Origin: JBEIJQ01 sp040380145
Lineage (GTDB): Bacteria; Bacteroidota; Bacteroidia; Chitinophagales; Saprospiraceae
Direction of reading: 5' to 3'
Length of the DNA: 30,883 bases
NCBI GenBank assembly: GCA_040380145.1
Contig: JBEIJQ010000016.1
Location: forward strand, 1 to 30,883
Position numbers and translations under genes: made by a program. Below, one piece after another: positions 30,199 through 30,883 of this stretch. The notes beneath the pieces are model-generated. The model worked only from the letters and a program-made list of their open reading frames with translations. It made no database searches and was not told the origin of the DNA. The number at the start of each line of letters is the position of its first letter. Position 1 is the stretch's first letter.

Positions 30199-30883
30199 AT
30201 GAAAAGAAAAATTACCTCCCGCAGATTGTCCGGGCCTGTTTTGGCCCTCCTGCTTTTGATTTTGTTTGCCGGTAGAACAGTGGCACAGACCGTTCCCTTT
30301 CAGCAGGCCACTGGCTCCTCTGCCTCGGAGGAAATCTGGGAAGGGCTCTGGGACGCCAATGTGCAGCGGTTCGTGACCGTGGGCGGCGGCAACATCGGTT
30401 CAGGGGTTTCGGACGTGTGGATCTCCCAGTACCAGCCCAACGGCGCGCTGATCAGCTCCAACCGCATCCAGATGCCGGCGGGCACGCCTGCGGGATATTT
30501 GACGGCTCGGGATATTTGCCAAACTATCCCCTCGGGTTTGTTGGGCGTACAGTATTATATCACAGGCATTTTCGTGCCGCAGCCCCAGCCGGGCGGCACC
30601 GCCAGTCCCCAGCAATTTGTGGCCCGGGTGAGCGGCAACGGATCGGTGATGTGGTTTGTGCTCGGCTTCGGCGGCCAACAGACCATCGTACAGTCCGAGG
30701 GCATCGCTGTGGAACTGATGCCCAACGGCGATGTGATGGCCATTGGCAACGGGCGCGATGCATCGGGTTGGAACAATGTGGTCGCCGCCCGTTTCGGCTC
30801 CTACGGCAATCCGATCTGGAGCAACTACTACGCCAGTCGCAGCGGCCAATATCTGGCCCGGGAGGCCTGTTTCAACACCCATG
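30199..30883 (+). CDS. Large secreted protein, N-terminal 228 residues (cut by window edge)
   Basis: Open from the ATG at 30199 to the right edge. The signal peptide has a basic start (KRKITSRRLSG), a leucine-rich core (PVLALLLLILFAG) and a cleavage site near TVAQ (residue 30). The mature part reads like beta-propeller blades of surface proteins: WDANVQRFVTVGGGNIGSG, VWISQYQPNGALISSN, then FVARVSGNGSVMWFV and GIAVELMPNGDVMAIGNGRD. Each 'value plus PNGD' unit is typical of the delta-60/SBBP-like repeats of secreted Bacteroidota proteins. A C-terminal T9SS domain would be expected but lies outside the window. Family assignment is therefore tentative; secretion is well supported. Confidence 0.8.
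   Translation, partial: MKRKITSRRLSGPVLALLLLILFAGRTVAQTVPFQQATGSSASEEIWEGLWDANVQRFVTVGGGNIGSGVSDVWISQYQPNGALISSNRIQMPAGTPAGYLTARDICQTIPSGLLGVQYYITGIFVPQPQPGGTASPQQFVARVSGNGSVMWFVLGFGGQQTIVQSEGIAVELMPNGDVMAIGNGRDASGWNNVVAARFGSYGNPIWSNYYASRSGQYLAREACFNTH

Overview
The window looks like chromosomal DNA of a Bacteroidota bacterium, most likely from the Saprospiria (Lewinella/Haliscomenobacter side). The case rests on several things seen in the sequence. Bacteroidota-type promoters (TAnnTTTG, twice with TTTG 20 nt upstream) precede many genes. At least one protein ends in a recognisable type IX secretion (T9SS) sorting domain. There is a DUF4294 protein, OmpA proteins with a helical / PD40 propeller / CRD / OmpA layout, many lipoproteins and a kynurenine 3-monooxygenase. 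Genes are G+C-rich by eye, while the three larger gaps are strongly A+T-rich. I saw no tRNA, rRNA, CRISPR array, insertion sequence or phage gene.

Left part (1-8345). A truncated rfbD (dTDP-rhamnose synthesis) follows a DUF58 gene on the minus strand, and kmo diverges from them. A minus-strand series runs ECF sigma factor, small putative anti-sigma protein, queA, DUF4294. After a 491-nt gap, a GDP-mannose 3,5-epimerase gene overlaps an SH3-domain lipoprotein gene by an ATGA. A small lipoprotein gene with a ten-C run lies convergent to it.

Middle (8382-20735). A close-packed minus-strand run holds a DHH-family phosphoesterase (nrnA type), a tandem FKBP-like lipoprotein, a TPR-like lipoprotein and a YebC/PmpR regulator, and probably continues into the small lipoprotein. 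ndk diverges from it. Next come a T9SS-exported choice-of-anchor B protein and two paralogous PorE-like OmpA/PD40 proteins. A compact terminator-promoter module separates the two paralogues. hemE diverges from the second one.

Right part (20785-30883). An acyl-CoA reductase and a steroid 5-alpha-reductase-like membrane enzyme form a minus-strand pair. Opposite them are a metallo-beta-lactamase-fold hydrolase and a PorV/FadL-like outer-membrane barrel. A secreted G8/T9SS-like protein, a 472-residue helical protein of unknown function, a BtuB-like TonB-dependent receptor and the start of a large secreted protein follow. The two A+T-rich gaps here (25776-26089 and 29480-30198) share a short degenerate motif. 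They also contain hairpins that the neighbouring genes do not fully explain.

Overall the content is housekeeping (queuosine, heme, nucleotide, NAD/tryptophan metabolism) mixed with cell-envelope and secretion genes. No obviously new multi-gene system is visible. The best candidates for something undescribed are the intergenic motif pair with a possible small RNA, the overlapping terminator/promoter between the OmpA paralogues, and the unknown 472-residue protein.
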